Of a stretch of 64,000 bases of DNA, positions 1 through 14,400 are shown piece by piece. The DNA comes from Gordionus sp. m RMFG-2023. Lineage: Eukaryota > Nematomorpha > Gordioida > Chordodea > Parachordodidae. The notes below the pieces were generated by a model. It did no database searches. It saw only the letters and a list, made by a program, of their open reading frames with translations, and was not told the DNA's origin. Location: the NCBI RefSeq assembly GCF_954871325.1, contig NC_088776.1, positions 11,284,052 through 11,348,051 of the forward strand, read 5' to 3'. Position 1 is the stretch's first letter. The number at the start of each line of letters is the position of its first letter. The translations under genes were made by a program, and so were the position numbers.

Positions 1-480
1 CCTTTCCCTTTTTCTTTTTCTTTTTCTTTTCCCACCCTTTTTCTTTTCCTTACCCTTTTTCTTTTCCTTACCCTTTTTCTTTTCCTTACCCTTTTTCTTT
101 TCCTTACACCTTTTTCTTTACTTTCCCCTTTTTCTTTCCTTTCCCCCTTTTCTTTTCATTTTTCTTTCCCTTTTCCCTTTTGCTCTATTTTTTATTTCAC
201 TTTCCATCATCCCATTTTCTTTCCATTTTTTCTCACCCCATTTCCTTTTTTCCCTTCTCCCCCCTTTTCTTTTCTTTCCTTTTTTTCTTTCCTTTCCTTT
301 CTTTTTCTTTCCCTTTTTCATTTCATATTTTCCTTTTCTTTTCCATGACCTTCCTTTTCTTTTATTTTCCCATTTCTTTCCGGTTTTCTTTCTCTTTCCT
401 TTTATCTCCAATTTTTCTTTTCTTTTCATTTTTCTTTCACTTTTCCTTTTTTATCTATTTTTTCTTTCATTTTTCAAAAT
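1..480. repeat. Polypyrimidine low-complexity tract
   Basis: Almost pure C/T on the plus strand. The first ~120 bases repeat a unit of about 18 bases (CCTTTTTCTTTTCCTTAC and variants); the rest is irregular CT/TTTC. Long open frames on both strands here translate only into Lys/Arg/Gly/Glu or Phe/Ser/Leu runs, so they are compositional artefacts. Confidence 0.95.
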
Positions 481-930
481 TATTATGGGTTTGGTTGGTC
501 TTGGAAAATATTCTTCAAAATTAATATGAGCTTAACTGGCGAAATTTTTTAAAAATTTTATGGGCCGGGCTTGGGAAATTTTTTTTAAAATTATTATGGG
601 TTGGACCGGGTTGAGAACAAATTTTCAAAATTATTATGGGTTGGGCTGGGCTTAGGAAATTTTTTTAAAAATTATTAGGGTCTTGGACGCTTGGAAATTA
701 ATTTAATATATAATATGGGCCAGACATTGGCCTAAAAAAAGCCTGGTCCAGGACTGAAACCAAGGACCATGCTGACTCTGGTTGCATTTTTAAGTGTATT
801 ATGATTTTTTTATATTTTATTTTAGTTCTGAACCACCAAAATTATTATGGTCTTTAACCGGGATTGAGGAGTTTTTTCAAAATTATTGTGGGCTTGAACC
901 TGGCTTGGGATTTTTTAATTTTAAATAATA
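481..930. repeat. Degenerate ~50-60 bp tandem repeats
   Basis: Successive units share a core reading roughly AAATTATTATGGGTTGG, then a G-rich TTGGGCTTGG block, then an A/T run. At least six diverged units follow one another between about 481 and 700, with weaker units near 830-910. The GGGCCGGGCTTGG cores resemble the GC-rich blocks of the CAGAGACCTGCA hAT-like family elsewhere in the window, so this may be an expanded piece of such an element. Confidence 0.7.
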
Positions 931-3900
931 GCCATTGGTAATCAGTAATATTTTAACAAACAATTTTGATATGGAGTAAAAGGTAATCTAAATATATTTT
1001 AACTCAAAAAAGTATTCACTTTTAATCTTAATGGGTTGGATTTGACCTGAATGAAGAAGAGGGGAGGGGGGGGGAAGAATAAATATTGGATATGATTTTT
1101 AAAATGTAACATCTATCGTAAAAGAACAAATAAAATTCTCATTCCCTGTCATTTTTGACGGGCTATCTACTAATATTTTTAAAAAATAAAATTCGATAGC
1201 TCGTTTCTCCACTCGTAAAAAAACATTTGAAATTTTCGTCTTCGAAATGATGTTATTGAAGGGAAATACTCCTCTTCAAGACTCGTTTTAATTAATAGAC
1301 AATCAAATAAATGGTTCAGAAGACCGTTTTCCTTAAAAATTGTGTGTTATCTATTAGAATAAAGACCTTCTTGAATATAATCCCTATGCCTGATCTCACT
1401 TACTAAATTCGCCCGCATTAATATATCAAACCAGTAACAAAAGTTACTAAAATTAAAAATTGTTTTAATTCTTTAGCCAATAAATTGCTTCTATGCAGCA
1501 TATAAGATCATTAATTTTTTCAGACACGATTATTAGTACATAATAAATATCACCAACTTGATATCTAAACCCCATTACCTTTATATTCACTTTATAGACC
1601 TGGATTATTTTTTGGCATATAAGAAACTAATGCAATTTTTGCTTTGTGGTCCTTGTACAAAATGAATTTAATTAAACTTTAATGTAAAATGAAAAATATG
1701 GCCTATTTTTCCTTTGACTATTTGAGCAGATAAGGTTAAATTTGTTAAAAGTAGTAAATATTAAATTTATAAAAATCATAAATCAAAAAATAAATTAGTT
1801 ACAAAAATCTTTCTGCTCTTTTTAATAATAAGGAAAATGATACATATTGCATATGAATGATTGGAAATAGTTTAAATAAATATTTGTTTAAAACCTATAT
1901 TAAGCAAATTAAGGTTAGAGGCTAACTAAAATTTTAACTTGGAGTAAAATTTTTCCACGAGAAACAATATTTGGCCATCCTAAAAACAGTTACCCTACCA
2001 GCTTTTTCGTTACAGGCCTGGCACGAAGGCCAAGAAGTATCTATTAACTCTCAGGAAATAGGCGTTTAGACTATGGATGATATAAGTTCGTTGGCCGCCT
2101 TTAAGCTATAGAAAAATATGGGTATAGGGTTAATATATTTTTAGAAAAATTAATAAAATTTTATATTAAAACTAAATATCATTAGCAAATATTAATTTTT
2201 GATAGTGCCACTATATTATTAATTTTTCATTAGCACTATAGGTCACTAGGGGGGGGGGGTAGAGGCTCGAGCCCCCTGAAGCAAAATAATTTTATTAATG
2301 GCTCCCTAATATCCCCCTGAACTAAAAATAAATTTATTTTGATAGCCCCCTGAACGATCTCTTTTATTATTTAGTTTTATATATAGATTTGATTTTATTT
2401 TTTAAAAATTAATTAGATCATCTAAATTTTTATTAAATGAGTGTTATTTAATTATTAGATTAAATTAATACATATATGTTATATTTTCACTATGTCAGCT
2501 CGCACAATCAAATTCTGTGTTAAAAATGGAATACAGTTGAAGTTTAATTGTTTTTTATTATTTAAATTATTTTATAACAATAATTAATTAAATAAAATCA
2601 TTTATTAATTGAAAATTAACAAATTTAATATTGTAATTAGCCGAGTTCAAAAACACAAATCCATTCTTAAATTTAATTACCATGCCTCTTACTAGAAATA
2701 TAACCAAGGTTCAAACAAGTAAGAAATTTCTTTAGAAAATGTAAGTAGACATATAGTTGATAATCCTCTATTATATAGAATGGGTTACAAAATATTAGGT
2801 AAAATGCCACTTTTACAGTTATATTTGAAAGTTATAGAATATATTACAGTTAATATTTTAATAAACTTTACTAATCATTGCTTTTGATAATAAATATAAA
2901 TAACAATTTGCATTCAATTCTTTAACGTGTGGTGTTTAACAAATAGTATTTATTTATGTATATTATAAGTATCAAATAAGAAAATATATATCCCTATCTA
3001 CTTTTATAAAATCGTTTATCTATTTAATCTATTGTAGCTTAAAATCAAATTAACAAAATACAATTTATAATAAAAATTAATACGTTACAAACGCCATCTC
3101 TTTATCTTATTTTTAATCCCACAATATATGTAATCCTTATTAGATATCTTTTTTTTCTTTTCTTTTTTATAGGTGTGTTTAGGTAAGCTATCTAAAAATA
3201 GTTTTGAGTTTATATTTTTAAACGTTCATATTTTGATATTATTACAAACTACTATTTTTTTAAAACATAATATACCAACTAGAGGTGGTGCAATTATATA
3301 TAAAATCTTAATTGATTTATTAATATCACACTGGTCCTTATTTTCTAGTTACCAAGATTTATTTCTAATCTAATATGGCATCCTTACTTTATAAATAACC
3401 CATGGCTTTAATATATTTGCATATTTATTTCTTCTAAAGATTTTTAGTTTTTATTTTATCAATTTATCTAACATTAGATTCTGATATAAGTTTACATCGT
3501 GAGTGTCATAGCTATAACTGCAAATTAAATTTAAGATTATTACTCTTGCTGCTGAGAGCATTTGATTTCATAATTTAGATGGACAATAATGGTCAACTGT
3601 ATAATCGTTTATATACCTTAAAAAATATAAGATAATCTTTAGAAATTTGATATCAATAATTTTCTCGATTACTTATCTAGCTTCCATAATGACATATTTG
3701 GATTAGTCGTTTATATTCTCTTCTTCAAGAATTATTGATTTGGTTAATCCTACAAATTTTTCCTTATTCGTCAATACTATAAGACATTGCCTACACGGAT
3801 GTTTTCCCATAATTACATTTTTTTAAATTATAATGATACCCATTTCTGAATTTTTAAAAAGATAAACCTAAATTATTTTATCTTTACTACCAAATAATAA

Positions 3901-4926
3901 AATTTTGTGAATATAAAGGAGTTAATTCTTAGATAATTAATTCAATTTAAAACCATCTCATTTACAATGAATGCATTCATAATTATAAACTTGTTGAGAG
4001 TGTCTAAAGTTTTTTAAATTACATTTAAAAGGATAACTAAGAATTCATTTGGAAAATAATGTCTATGATTGTTTGCAATATATAAATTTGATAGATGATC
4101 AGCAATATCATTGTATTACAATCGGTCTATAATAAAAGTATTAAATTTTAGAGCAATATATTTTGTCCTATTTCATCTCAAAATTTAATAGATAACCCTC
4201 TAAAAAATTTATCCTACCTCAAGAAAAATTTGACAAACTTTCCTACCCCACAGATCATGTAGACGCTGATTGAGGCAGTATAAATTAATTAATCTTTTTT
4301 ATTCTTGTAATTCTTGAAACATAAATTATCGAAAATATTTAATATTGTAATATATAGATAAATATTTTGCATTAAAATTATATTATCTTTAGAAATGTCT
4401 TGTATGTTTTGCTTTTATTATTTGTGCATAATAAATGACAAAATGTGAAATCGTAATAAATGTTCAGTTTTTAAATTTCAATCAAAATAGTATAATATAT
4501 TAATATAAAACTCGGCCGAAGCCTAGATAAAAGTGGGCCAAAGGCCCGCAAAATAGGGGTTATGGGGGTCTACATTCCCCATAAACTTTTTTTTAGTTGA
4601 GCCACTTGAGATTGTAAAGGCTAGTGAAGCCCCTGCATTAACATCTTATTTTAAAATATATACCGCTATATTAGATTTTGAACTAGTCCGAAAAACGCGA
4701 AATAGGATATTATCATCTATATTTTTTAATAAATATCCCATATGAATTTTAAAATTTAACACATATCATTTGACACCTGATTTAAAAAGTATCTGTTTAA
4801 ACATGATGAATGATAGGTGGATGTATGACTTTTTCGTTGTAGGCTACATAAAATAAATTATTTTAAATGCTCAAAAATAAAAAAGTAAATAATCTTTTCT
4901 CTACTTATTAATTATTTTTATTATAG
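931..4926. other. AT-rich non-coding region upstream of TMCO4 exons
   Basis: No recognisable coding exon. Notable are a G tract near 2250 followed by three spaced copies of GCCCCCTGAA-like sequence (about 2270-2355), and a short GC-richer patch at 4515-4575. The missing amino-terminal exon and promoter of the TMCO4-like gene may lie here, but no candidate is convincing. Confidence 0.5.
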
Positions 4927-5405
4927 TCAGATAACAAAGCAAGTATAGAAATAAGTCCAGATAATTTAGATATCGATGTCAAAAATAATATACTTAATAT
5001 ATGCTTATTGGATTTAGATCAAATATATAAAAATAATGTTAATAATGACTTTAAGCAAGAATTCAAAAATAATTTAATTGTTTACCTAAAGTTAGACAAT
5101 TATCAAGTTCCACCATATGACATAAAAAATTTTAACGAGTATTTTATTAAATATAAAGATAAAATAATGACACATCGAGCCTTTAAAATTGACCCTTATA
5201 TGTTCCCATTATTTTTGTTAGTATTTTCTATTCGAGATGGATCATATGATGCAAGAAATGCTGTTTTAATACAAAATATTATACAATATTTAAAACTTAA
5301 TGATATCATATTTGAAAAATATGAAGACAAAATGATAGATTTAATAATTTATTTTAAGAAAGATTCTAATTCAAGCAAAAGATTCAAAACAAGTAAAATG
5401 AAGAA
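4927..5405 (+). CDS. TMCO4: TMCO4-like exon (first one found)
   Basis: Open from an acceptor (TTATTATAG at 4918-4926) to a GTGAGA donor at 5406. It encodes about 159 residues, including RDGSYDAR near the family's conserved RDGxYDAR motif, and ends in MKK plus two bases. A nearer donor at 5393 (GTAAAA) would leave phase 1 and break the join; the 5406 donor gives phase 2 and restores KKYLKIGAAS. The upstream methionine exon was not found; no ATG in this frame precedes the conserved part. Confidence 0.85.
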
Positions 5406-8400
5406 GTGAGAAGTGCTTTTATATTAATATTAAGATTAACAAATAAAAGACAAAATTTTATAATTTCAATTGTCTACTATTTTTATATTTATTTTGTTAT
5501 TTCCATAAGAAAATTTTGTTTTTCCTATTTAAAATTACAAATGTTTGTTATTAAAACTAAGCTAAATTCAGAGAGTTGTATATTCTCTTTTTATTTTAAG
5601 AATGCTCAATATGATTATTATTATATTTGAAAATATATATACACATACCTTATAATAGAGTGCACTGAGTGTTTACGATACTTAAAATAAATATAAGATA
5701 TCCCTTGTTTAATACCTTTTTATTAATATCATTGATTCAAAATCTTAACCCTATAAAAAAGAATATTTTTTTGTTCTTAAATCAACGTTCTTTACAAGCA
5801 TAAATTAAATGTCTTTTGAGTTCTCTAAGTAAAACTCCTGCTTCATTATTAAAATAGCACTGTATTATTGGGAATTCTTTGTTATTTGAGGCTTAAAGAA
5901 AATAAAAAATTTTCCTTTAAATCCTTTAAAATGTTAATTGCTGGGCCTATGATATTAAAACTATTTTGGAGATTTTTATATTCATTCTTCTACATTTTAT
6001 GTTTTAGGCTATTTTTGAATCTGGGAAGAGAATAGGGTAATATGTTTTTACAGTGCAATCTTTAGATAAACATACACTATTTTATTGTGTGATTGATGAA
6101 TGACTTTGGATATTGAATTTATAGTAGGGCTGTGCTGATATTAAATATTGAATCAGATCGGTACCATTTAGCGTTTTCAAAAAATATCGGATCAGGCCCA
6201 TACCTGTAAAAAACCAATACAATCTTTTTACTTTTCTTTTTTTGTTATTTTATTTATATTTATTTAACATTAATCATATTTTCTAAATAATTTTTTTTTA
6301 AACAATCCAAATGCACAACATCCCTTAAATTTTATTTATTTTTTTAAAATAGATTTATAGTATTTTTAAAGTTTTTTTTATAAAAATAGAAAGTAACACC
6401 CAAAGTTTTATTTATTTTAAATCTTTTTAAATAATTCCGCCAATTTTATTATTTATAATTTAATATTTACAAATTTCTAACTAAATTTATAAAATTAAAA
6501 TAATTATTAAAATTTATAAGTTTTTTAGAAGAAAGGGCCTCTTTTTTATTCTTATATTCTTCTTTCTTTGCTATACTCATTACTAAACATATATATGGCT
6601 CGGGTGTAGTTCCACCCTCATATAACCTCATATCTGGGTTACAAGGTTTGTTGGTATCCTTGAGAAAAAAACCGGCATATCTTTCATATAATTCATGTAC
6701 GCTCACCTTTGGGCAGGTCTATAACCAACGTCAAATATAGAATTTATACTTTAAGTAAAAAAAAATTTTAAATATGGTATCTGAATTAAATATTTTACAA
6801 AAAACAATGATAATTTTGCAAAATGCGTTTTCTGCGGAATTCTAATTCATGGGGAGGAATAATGTAAAATTCATTTAATACTATCAATATCCATAAACTT
6901 TTTTAAATTTTGTATAAATAAAAAAATTAAATTAAATGCATAATTCTATTTTTTGCATATTAAAAATATTAATTTCTTAATTACATTTGGTTCAAAGGGG
7001 GGCGGTAAAAAATCAATATAAATATTGGATCCGTTTTGAACCAATATCGGATCGGTGAAAAATATGTGGATCGGCACAACCCTAATTTATAGTATTGTCC
7101 ATTGCATTGAATTAAAATATAAAATCGCAGTGTAAGTTAATATAATTTTCTAAGTTATTTTTATTATATATTTTTTTTAATAAATAAAGGTTTTCAATTT
7201 CGAATAAACATAATTTAAAAAATATATGAATTACAAAAATATATAAAAACTAATATAATAAAAAAATATATTAAAAATTAACGGGAGGGGGGGGGGTGAA
7301 TTAAAAGATATATTTAAAATCTTGTCCTTTATAACCGAGGATGGAGATAAAATTGGATCTGCATATCTTGACTCTTGAGAGATATTCGTTGCCTAAATAT
7401 AAATTTCCTTTGGGATCTTCTGTGATTGTTGTTAATTTTTTGCCTAAAATTTTTAAAAAGAGGATCGCTTCTTCACCTAAAATGTGGTAGTAATGGAAGA
7501 TAAAAAATAGGTTTTATAATTGAGAATATTTGTTGTGTTTAGATGATTCGGCAGCCATAATATGTGTTGTGCTTTCTATTTTGCAAATGAGGTATGATCT
7601 CATATCAAAGATTGACCTTTCTACCAAGGCGTAAGAGTGACACATTATGGTATTTTATTGTCAAAGATATTTAATCTGGTTCTAAGGTGGAGGGAAGTTG
7701 GCTGATAGTAGGAAAGTTTTAATTAAAATAAATTATTTAAAGCTTTTTACGTTTTTATAAAAAATCGAGAGAAAGGGTTAAAAAAACGTAAGAGGACGTA
7801 AATTAATAGACGGCTTATTTTGGCATACAAGAGTAAAAAATTGGGAAGTCTGGCAACCTTGATAATAACACATTTTAAAATTTCATCTTGAATATTATTT
7901 TTGCCAAGTATATTAATTTGTCATTGATTGTATCCTGAGGTAAATTTTTTTGATGATATTTTTTATCTCTAATTATTTGATTGAAATATTGTTTATTGTA
8001 GGGCTGTGCCGATATTAAATATTGAATCGGATCGGGTTAATATTTAAAAAACCGATCCGATATTTTTTATTGTTTTGGGTTTTTTATACAAGGAAAGCAT
8101 TTTAAAATATATAACGAGTCACATTCACTATTGTTATTAAACGGCTCGATTTATCCAATTTTAAAAACATTTAACTCAAGATTTTGGTCAAAATAAATTA
8201 CTAAAGCTTGTTGATTTTTCCCATAGATGGCAGAAAGGTTTGGATTTCTTTGAAATTTCGAGGCTTAATAATATTTTGTCGAAATTATTTTGCTCTTTTA
8301 AAAAATCGGCTAAATGGAGCTGTTTAACAACATTACATTTACCCATAAACATGACAAATATTTTAAATAATAATTTTTGAAGAATAAAAAAAATAGGGCT

Positions 8401-11400
8401 ATGCCGATCCAAAAAGTTATCTCAGATCCGATACCAATCCAATGTTTAGATCAAAGACCTGCAAGCCCGGATACACAGGCTGGGTTTAAAAATATTTTTT
8501 AAAAATACCCAGGCCGGGCTCTATATTTTAAACTAAATATTATAAATCGTCATTATTAAAAAATTAAAAATGAATAAAATATATATATATTATATAAAAT
8601 CCGAGCCGGGTTTGATAATTTTATATTTTTAAAATGAAACAAAATAAATAGAATCCATTTGATATGATACTGTTGATACATATTTAAGCTTTAACATTTT
8701 ATATTTAGTATAAATCAAATAAGCAACTGGTTTGGTTGGTGAATTTATATGAAATATAAAATTTACTTAAAATTTCAGGATTTTCAATTTATGATATTTT
8801 TAGAAAAACAAAATTTTTAATTTTATGATACTAAGTAAAGTAAAAATATCAGATTTTTTCAATTTGTTATTGGTTTGCGTCACTCCTGTGAATTTCCTAT
8901 TTTCTTAAAAATAAAATTTTGCAAGTGGCCTATCAAATTTTTATTCGCCATAGTTTACATCAACTTTTGCGAATTTCTCATTTTTGTAAACTTTAAGTTT
9001 CACAAATTTATGACCGGCCTCATAGATAGATAATTTTTTAAAAAATATTTAATATATGTCCATTTATCAGATACCTCAAGATAGGTGCCGCATCAATTTT
9101 GGGTGGTACACTCCTAGGATTAACGGGTGGGCTCATAGCTGCCCCTTTCCTAGCAGTGAGCGCAGGAGCCCTCGTGGGATCGGCGTGGCTTACAACCACC
9201 CTGGGTACCGCGGCAGGTGCAGGTGCTGTCGGATCGGCTTTCGCTCTCACCGGCGCTGCCCTCACTGGCTATAAAATGAATAAACGAGCCGGGGACATTA
9301 ATGAATTTTCGTTTCAAAAGCTGAAGGTTTTCCATTTAAAAAAAAATCCTTATAAGTTTTTGCGAATCACATTTTTTCTATTAATTGTTAAATATTATCT
9401 CAAAGTTCTATTCCATTTTTTATAGACTATGGGTAGTGGTAAACGTAGTTTTTTGCGGGGTCAACGCAGTTTGAAGGTAACACTATCTATCTCAGGTTGG
9501 ATTAGCAAAGATTGCGATTTTGCAACGCCTTGGACAGATTTAAGGTTAACAGCTGAGGCCTATACTCTACGTTGGGAAGGAAAGTTTGTTATTTACTATT
9601 TTTTTTATAATATTTATTTATGGTCGTGATTACCCGACATACTTAGTTCTATAAAATTTCTCCACTCGAAGCTGAGTCGGAAAAAAGTATCTCTTGACTG
9701 CCCCAATGAATATTGTATTTTTAATTTATATCGCTCGAAAACTCTCCTGTTTAATATTCGATTCGAATTAGACAAGTACTAACATTCGTAATTAAACTAC
9801 TTATTGCAATAATTGTTTAAAATAACTGTTTTATTTGTGCTAGACATTTTTTTTTAGAAAATAACATAAATATTAATCAATCAATTGGAAAATTATGTAA
9901 TGTAAACATTTAATGTTCATTTACTGCTCATACTTTCAATTTCCCCTTGAAGCTATCTGCTTAATTGAATTTTGCTCGAAGTGATTTTTTTGGGCTAAGC
10001 TTATAAGCTCCTTTAAGCGAATAGATTAACTACACTCCTTAAAAATATACAAATTTGATTTGCTTGAAATGGGGCGAGGGGTAGTCAATTACGAAATTAT
10101 TTATTCTCATAACTTTTTGAACTTTATTGCAAGAGTTCAGTTTCTACAAGATTATTATTTAAATTTAGGGGGGAAAAAAGATTTATATCGATAAAAGTTC
10201 TATAAAATTGTATATTGCTTGCTCACATTAAATGAGTGCTGTAAACTCGTCAAAAATTTTATGAATAATTTTTTAAAAAATTTTTTATTTAATATATCAT
10301 ACCATATATTTTTTAGCCATGTTTAAGATAAATAGTTTTAAGTTAATATTTTTATTTATTTAAATAAAATATTCTTATTAATTTTTAATATAACTTTTAT
10401 ATGTCCTATAAAATATAATTATTAATAAAATATATTAATTTATAATACTTTAAATTGTATTACTTAAATATAAAACCTTGATAAAAACTTAAAAATAATA
10501 GCGAAATGTTAGACTCTAAAGATGCCTATGAAATACAACAATCTATAATAAATTATTAACAGGATTAGAGTTATATTATATATAATAATAAATACAATCA
10601 AATATCTATTTAAATTAGAAGTTGAAGATTTAGAAACTTATACTTTTTGGAAACATTTTACAGTTGATAAGGATAGAATTATTTATTGTATATAATGTTA
10701 CTGTGGCAATGGTAACGTTAATTCACCTGATTTACGTGATACGTGATATATAGCGCTTATGCCCTCTAGTGTTGAAATGCAACAGAGCTACGCTAGGTTT
10801 TCCTCATTTCCATCTTATTGGAACTAATTTAATTTGGGTATAAAAGTCAAAATATGAGGAGCCCTCCACACGTTTGTGGGCAAGCCGCACGTACTTGTAG
10901 GCGCAACATTTCGAAAAACATTACTTAAACCTCTATAGGCTTATTTAAAAGGGAGTGGGACAAAAAAAGAGCCTATACCCTAGAACTTCAGTGAAAGTTA
11001 ATTACATTATGGTGGGTTGAGGACAATTTTAAATTAAAAATCTTTACTATATTAGAACAATTTTTAGTAAGGAAATGCAAAGAATACTTATAAGAGGATT
11101 TGAATGTTTGTTGATATTGGAAATATTGATAATAATGAGTTTAAATTTTTGAAATTTATTACGATAGGAAATATAAGATAAGGATTATTAGATAATGATA
11201 GTGAACATTGAATTCTGAGATGTATTTTTATTCTTATTAGAGGTAACTTTTCTTGATGCGAAACAGCTTTTTAATGGATCTTTTATTGTTATTTAGTTTA
11301 ATGAATTGTTTCATGTTCACGTTTAAGTCCATTATATCTTTTATTGTTTTATAATACCATAATGTTTTGTATTTTGTATATTGTTTTCCATTGTATGAGT

Positions 11401-14400
11401 ACAGCCATGTTATGGCATCATGGACTAAGTTATTATCTGAATTTCTTATTATGTGGCCTAAGAACTGAATCCGGCTTTTTTTAAGAGTAATATTTATTGG
11501 TGTGTGAGTTGACTTCCTCCAAAGATTTGAGTTTGAGATAACTCTTGGATAGAAAATACCGTGTATAGTGTGAAGACAATTATTTATAAAAGATTGAAGA
11601 CGCCTTATCTCTGTTTTATTTGCCTCCCAGATATCCCCACCATATAATACAATTGGAACTATCAACGAGTTGAATATCCTCAATCTAGTAAATACTGAGA
11701 TTTTTCTAGCTTTCCATATCTTCCTATATCTATAGAACGCACCTCTAGCTTTTTGTATTCTCATCTTCATCTCATCTTTACAACTTCCTTAATTATCTAA
11801 GAATACACCTAAGTATTTTATTTTCTCTACGATTTTTACTGTATTCTCTCCAACTGTAAAATTTTGAATTTAAGGCGCGTTTGGGGAGGGAAGAATAACA
11901 GTTTTGTTAAAGTTCATCCTAAGTCCAACTCTATAGCTCACAGTCTCAATTAGATAAAGTAGATTCTTGGTTTCTTCAATACTTTTCGAGATTACTACAA
12001 TATCATCCGCATAGGATATTATCTTATTTACAAAAAAAATCTTCTCATTTGATCCTATATCTACTAGGTCAGCAGCTCCCAGTACATCTTTTATTATTTT
12101 ATTGATTATTATGTTAAAAAGGAGAGGTGAGAGGGTGCAGCCTTGTTTTACACCTATTTTTATCCTGAAGAAGGGAGAGATTTTATCATTTATTTTGAAA
12201 CAAGCAAATAAATTTGAATAGTGATTTTTTAAGATTCGAATTATTTGGGTTTCAATACCGCATTCTGCTAGCGTTTCCTAAAGAGCTACATGGTTAACGT
12301 TGTCAAATGCTCTACTAAAATCAATGAATGTGTAGAATGAGGGTATCTTGTATTTATGACACTTCTGCATTATTATTTTCAGAGATAATATAGGTTATAG
12401 TATATTTTTATTTGGCCTATAAGCACAAATATGTTTAGGAAAATGATTAGGCGTCGATTGAGCAATTTTATTTTTTATAAGTACCATAAATATTTTGGAC
12501 ACGCAAGATGTTAGAGCGCATGCACGATAATCAGTAAATTTTTGGGGATTTGCAGTTTTGGGGAAATTACATAAAAAGGACTTGTTCTATTCTGTTGGGG
12601 TACTTCCACTTTCCCATATTTTATTGAAGAAGGCCAGAAGGAAGGAAGATGTCGTTCTAGGTGCTATCTTTAGATACTCAGCAGTAATGTTGTCGAGCCC
12701 TGGAGCTTTATTGTTACGTAATTTTTTTATTACATTCATTATTTCATTTACCGAGAACCCAGACTGGGGTGAAGCAATATTTATATTTAAACTAGTTGGT
12801 ATAGTTACTTTGCGCCCGTCAAAAACCGTAATATAATAATCAAGGCACAAAGCCATTTGTTCATCTTGGTCAATTATTACTTTACCATTATTTAATACAA
12901 TTGAGGGTATCTTCTTAAAGCTACAAGGTTTACAGAAATATTTTAATTTCTTGTATGCATCATATAGTCTATTTACTCTCACATCCTTGTCAATGTCAAA
13001 AGCTTTCTTCGCGCTATAGACCCGTCTATCTCTCCGCAGTAATCTCTGTATCAGCTTCCATAGATCCTTATTAGAGCCATTCGCTATTCTTAACTGGTTT
13101 ATTTTCTCAAGGGTATCATTCGACATCCATTCATTCCTTGGGATAAGACTTACTTCTGGCAGGACCTTATATGTATCAACAAGAGCATCTTTAAAAAGAT
13201 TCCAACTTTTCTCAACACTTTCTAGCCTAATTGTAATCAAGAAATTGGCTTCTTTCCCACTTAATACTTGATCAAAATATCTTGCATCGTCCAATGTTCT
13301 TATTTTATTTAGTTTACGAGTTATACCATTACGCGAGGGAGTAGCACTAGAACTAGTTGAAGATTGTCTGTTTCCATTGTGATACCCCCATAAATTTTTA
13401 ACCATAATAATTGCTCTAAGCAGTCTATGATCCGATAGGTTTATATTAGTTAGGGCCTTTACATCAACGAACCAACGATGGATATTCGAGATGAAGAAAT
13501 CGATTTGTGATTTATGCTGAGCTCTTACAAAGGTGTAAGTACTCCTATCTCCATGGCTAAAAAAGTGTTTTCAATTTTAAAACTTTTATTACTACAGAAA
13601 TCAAGTAATTTCCTACCGTATTCGCTATTCCTTTGTATTAAGGTGGCATGCCCAGTGACGTTTCTGTTCATATATTCCACTTCCCTGCCAATATTCATAT
13701 TTAGAGCACCTAATATTATAATGTTATATCTCTCTGGTAAGGAGTGTTTATGTTAATTATTATATCTATAAAGGCTGATCGCTCATTCCTGTTTGGTGGG
13801 ACGTAGAATGCGCTTATTGTAGGCTTGAAGTTCGTATTTAAGTATAGAAGCCCACACCTTTCCGAGATGGGTACAAATTTCATGACATATTTCTGCATTC
13901 TCTTATTAATGAGGAAAGCGATCCCCGACCAACTATTGGAGGTGGTGCCCGAACAAAACATTTTATAATCATTAAAATTAGCCGTAATATCTCCAGCGTA
14001 GTGGGTTTCCTGGATGCCCAAAATGTCAATTTTTTCCGCATCTAACATCCTTAAAAGAACTGTCAGTTTATTCATCAATCCATTAATGTTAAGAGATGCT
14101 ATTTGTAGCTTACCTGTAAATTTATTCTAAACAAAGTATTTAAGCGTAAGAAACAAGGCCGTTAAGGAATTAACTATAATAGAATTTAGGAGAGTGATAT
14201 TATAAGGAGGAAGATCAGACCATAGGGAAAGAAGGCGCACCAAAACAATGCTAGATACCTAGTAAGGTGTGATACATCATCCATGAAATTTTAATTTATC
14301 GTTTACTATTTATACTAGTAAGATATAAGTATAAAACAAAGGTTATACCAGCGACATTAAATAAGATATGAAAAATCTTACCAGTGAAATTAAATAAGAC

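Larger units (their letters stand above)
5406..9070 (+). other. TMCO4 intron, 3.7 kb, with hAT-like insertions
   Basis: Intron between the first two found exons. It contains the complete element 6125-7084, two truncated relatives starting at 7999 and 8394, a palindromic MITE at 8129-8334, and a GC-rich hAT-like fragment at about 8440-8620. The 7100-7980 part is AT-rich with a G tract at 7285-7296 and nothing recognisable. Confidence 0.8.
11237..14130 (-). mobile_element. Decayed APE-type non-LTR retrotransposon (LINE)
   Basis: Read on the minus strand. Endonuclease domain from about 14100: LQIASLNINGLMNKL, ILGIQETHYAGD, SGIAFLIN, YVPPNRNER, then, after a frame change near 13745, ILGALNMNIGR, SQIDFFISN and LSDHRLL. 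The reverse transcriptase follows: KKLRNNKAPGLDNITAEYLK (about 12700), FYTFIDFSRAFDNV (about 12330), GVKQGCTLSPLLFN (about 12140) and the catalytic ISYADDIVVIS near 12010. The carboxy end at 11770-11237 has RARGAFYRYRKIW-like and SLIVPIVLYGGD. At least one stop (about 12590) and frame changes make it inactive. APE plus YADD RT is typical of RTE/Jockey/CR1-like LINEs; the clade was not assigned. Confidence 0.93.

Noticed and set aside
118-524. Long open frames on both strands in the first 500 bases
   Set aside because: They translate the polypyrimidine tract into Lys/Arg or Phe/Ser runs; the composition explains them.
3173-3373. 66-codon open frame as the missing first TMCO4 exon
   Set aside because: Hydrophobic A/T-driven sequence without family similarity or a donor giving a sensible join.
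5393-5394. GTAAAA donor for the TMCO4 exon ending at 5392
   Set aside because: It leaves phase 1, incompatible with the next exon; GTGAGA at 5406 gives phase 2 and the expected KKYLKIG.
9038-9335. Minus-strand open frames rich in Ala/Pro/Arg over the TMCO4 exon
   Set aside because: They are antisense shadows of the Gly/Ala-rich coding strand, which has splice sites and family motifs.
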